5,527 bases of DNA. Source: Peptococcaceae bacterium. Lineage in GTDB: Bacteria; Bacillota; DSM-12270; Thermacetogeniales; Thermacetogeniaceae. The DNA lies in contig PLQY01000030.1 of NCBI GenBank assembly GCA_003160265.1, positions 1 to 5,527 of the forward strand, read 5' to 3'. The translations under genes were made by a program, and so were the position numbers. The notes under the pieces were generated by a model. It was not told the origin of the DNA. It worked only from the letters and a program-made list of their open reading frames with translations, and searched no databases. This document shows, piece after piece, positions 5,475 to 5,527 of the stretch (the first letter of the stretch is position 1; each line of letters starts with the position of its first letter).

Positions 5475-5527
5475 GTGCGAATGTATAAGAGTAATTATGT
5501 CATTGAACCTCTCATGGCTAAGCCACT
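5475..5527 (+). CDS. start of an unidentified gene, cut by the right edge
   Basis: AAGGA at 5463-5467 lies 7 nt before a GTG at 5475 that opens a frame continuing to the end of the window (17 full codons, starting MRMYKSNYVIEPLMAKP). ATG 5481 in the same frame is an alternative start, but it sits 13 nt from the Shine-Dalgarno. Too little is visible to assign a family. The spacing from the debranching gene and the AT-rich upstream sequence suggest a separate transcript, though this is inference. Confidence 0.4.
   Translation, partial: MRMYKSNYVIEPLMAKP

Overview
The window looks like a chromosomal segment of a fairly GC-rich, Gram-positive-type bacterium, most plausibly of the Clostridia (Peptococcaceae or Moorella-like). 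This is inferred from a secreted protein with three S-layer homology (SLH) domains, the mix of TTG, GTG and ATG starts, and a single-domain bacterial/archaeal-type glycogen debranching enzyme. No 16S or other phylogenetic marker is present, so the taxonomy is an inference. All confident genes lie on the + strand.

Layout. Bases 3-317 are the 3' end of an ABC-transporter ATPase gene (TOBE-type C-terminal domain). A gap of about 380 bp follows, to base 696. Its right half (about 449-668) is unusually rich in complementary segments: a switchable three-arm hairpin, a nested stem-loop and two longer-range pairings. On its minus strand it also carries a short Trp-rich reading frame with its own ribosome-binding site. 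Bases 697-3093 encode a 798-residue exported, SLH-anchored wall protein with the order signal peptide, 3 x SLH, SH3b, Asn/Ser/Thr/Gln/Ala repeat linker, two AMIN-like modules, and a C-terminal DUF1906 (GH25-like) glycoside-hydrolase domain. The linker is built on an in-frame 15-bp tandem repeat.

Bases 3094-3369 hold a weak hairpin and two very short overlapping reading frames. The first is preceded by a good Shine-Dalgarno sequence. The second ends in an ATGA overlap with the next gene. An A6 run lies where a -1 shift would join the two into one protein of about 64 residues. Bases 3370-5343 encode an amylo-alpha-1,6-glucosidase / glycogen debranching enzyme (GH133 type). A gap of about 130 bp with two weak hairpins separates it from a further gene that starts near 5475 and runs off the right edge.

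Function. The two large genes act in different places: the SLH/DUF1906 protein at the cell surface on wall or glycan material, the debranching enzyme in the cytoplasm on glycogen branches. Nothing ties them into one pathway. The short frames at 3180-3373 appear translationally linked to the debranching gene, which has no Shine-Dalgarno sequence of its own. The least explained parts are the structured intergenic element at 449-668 and the coupled or frameshifted small ORFs at 3180-3373.
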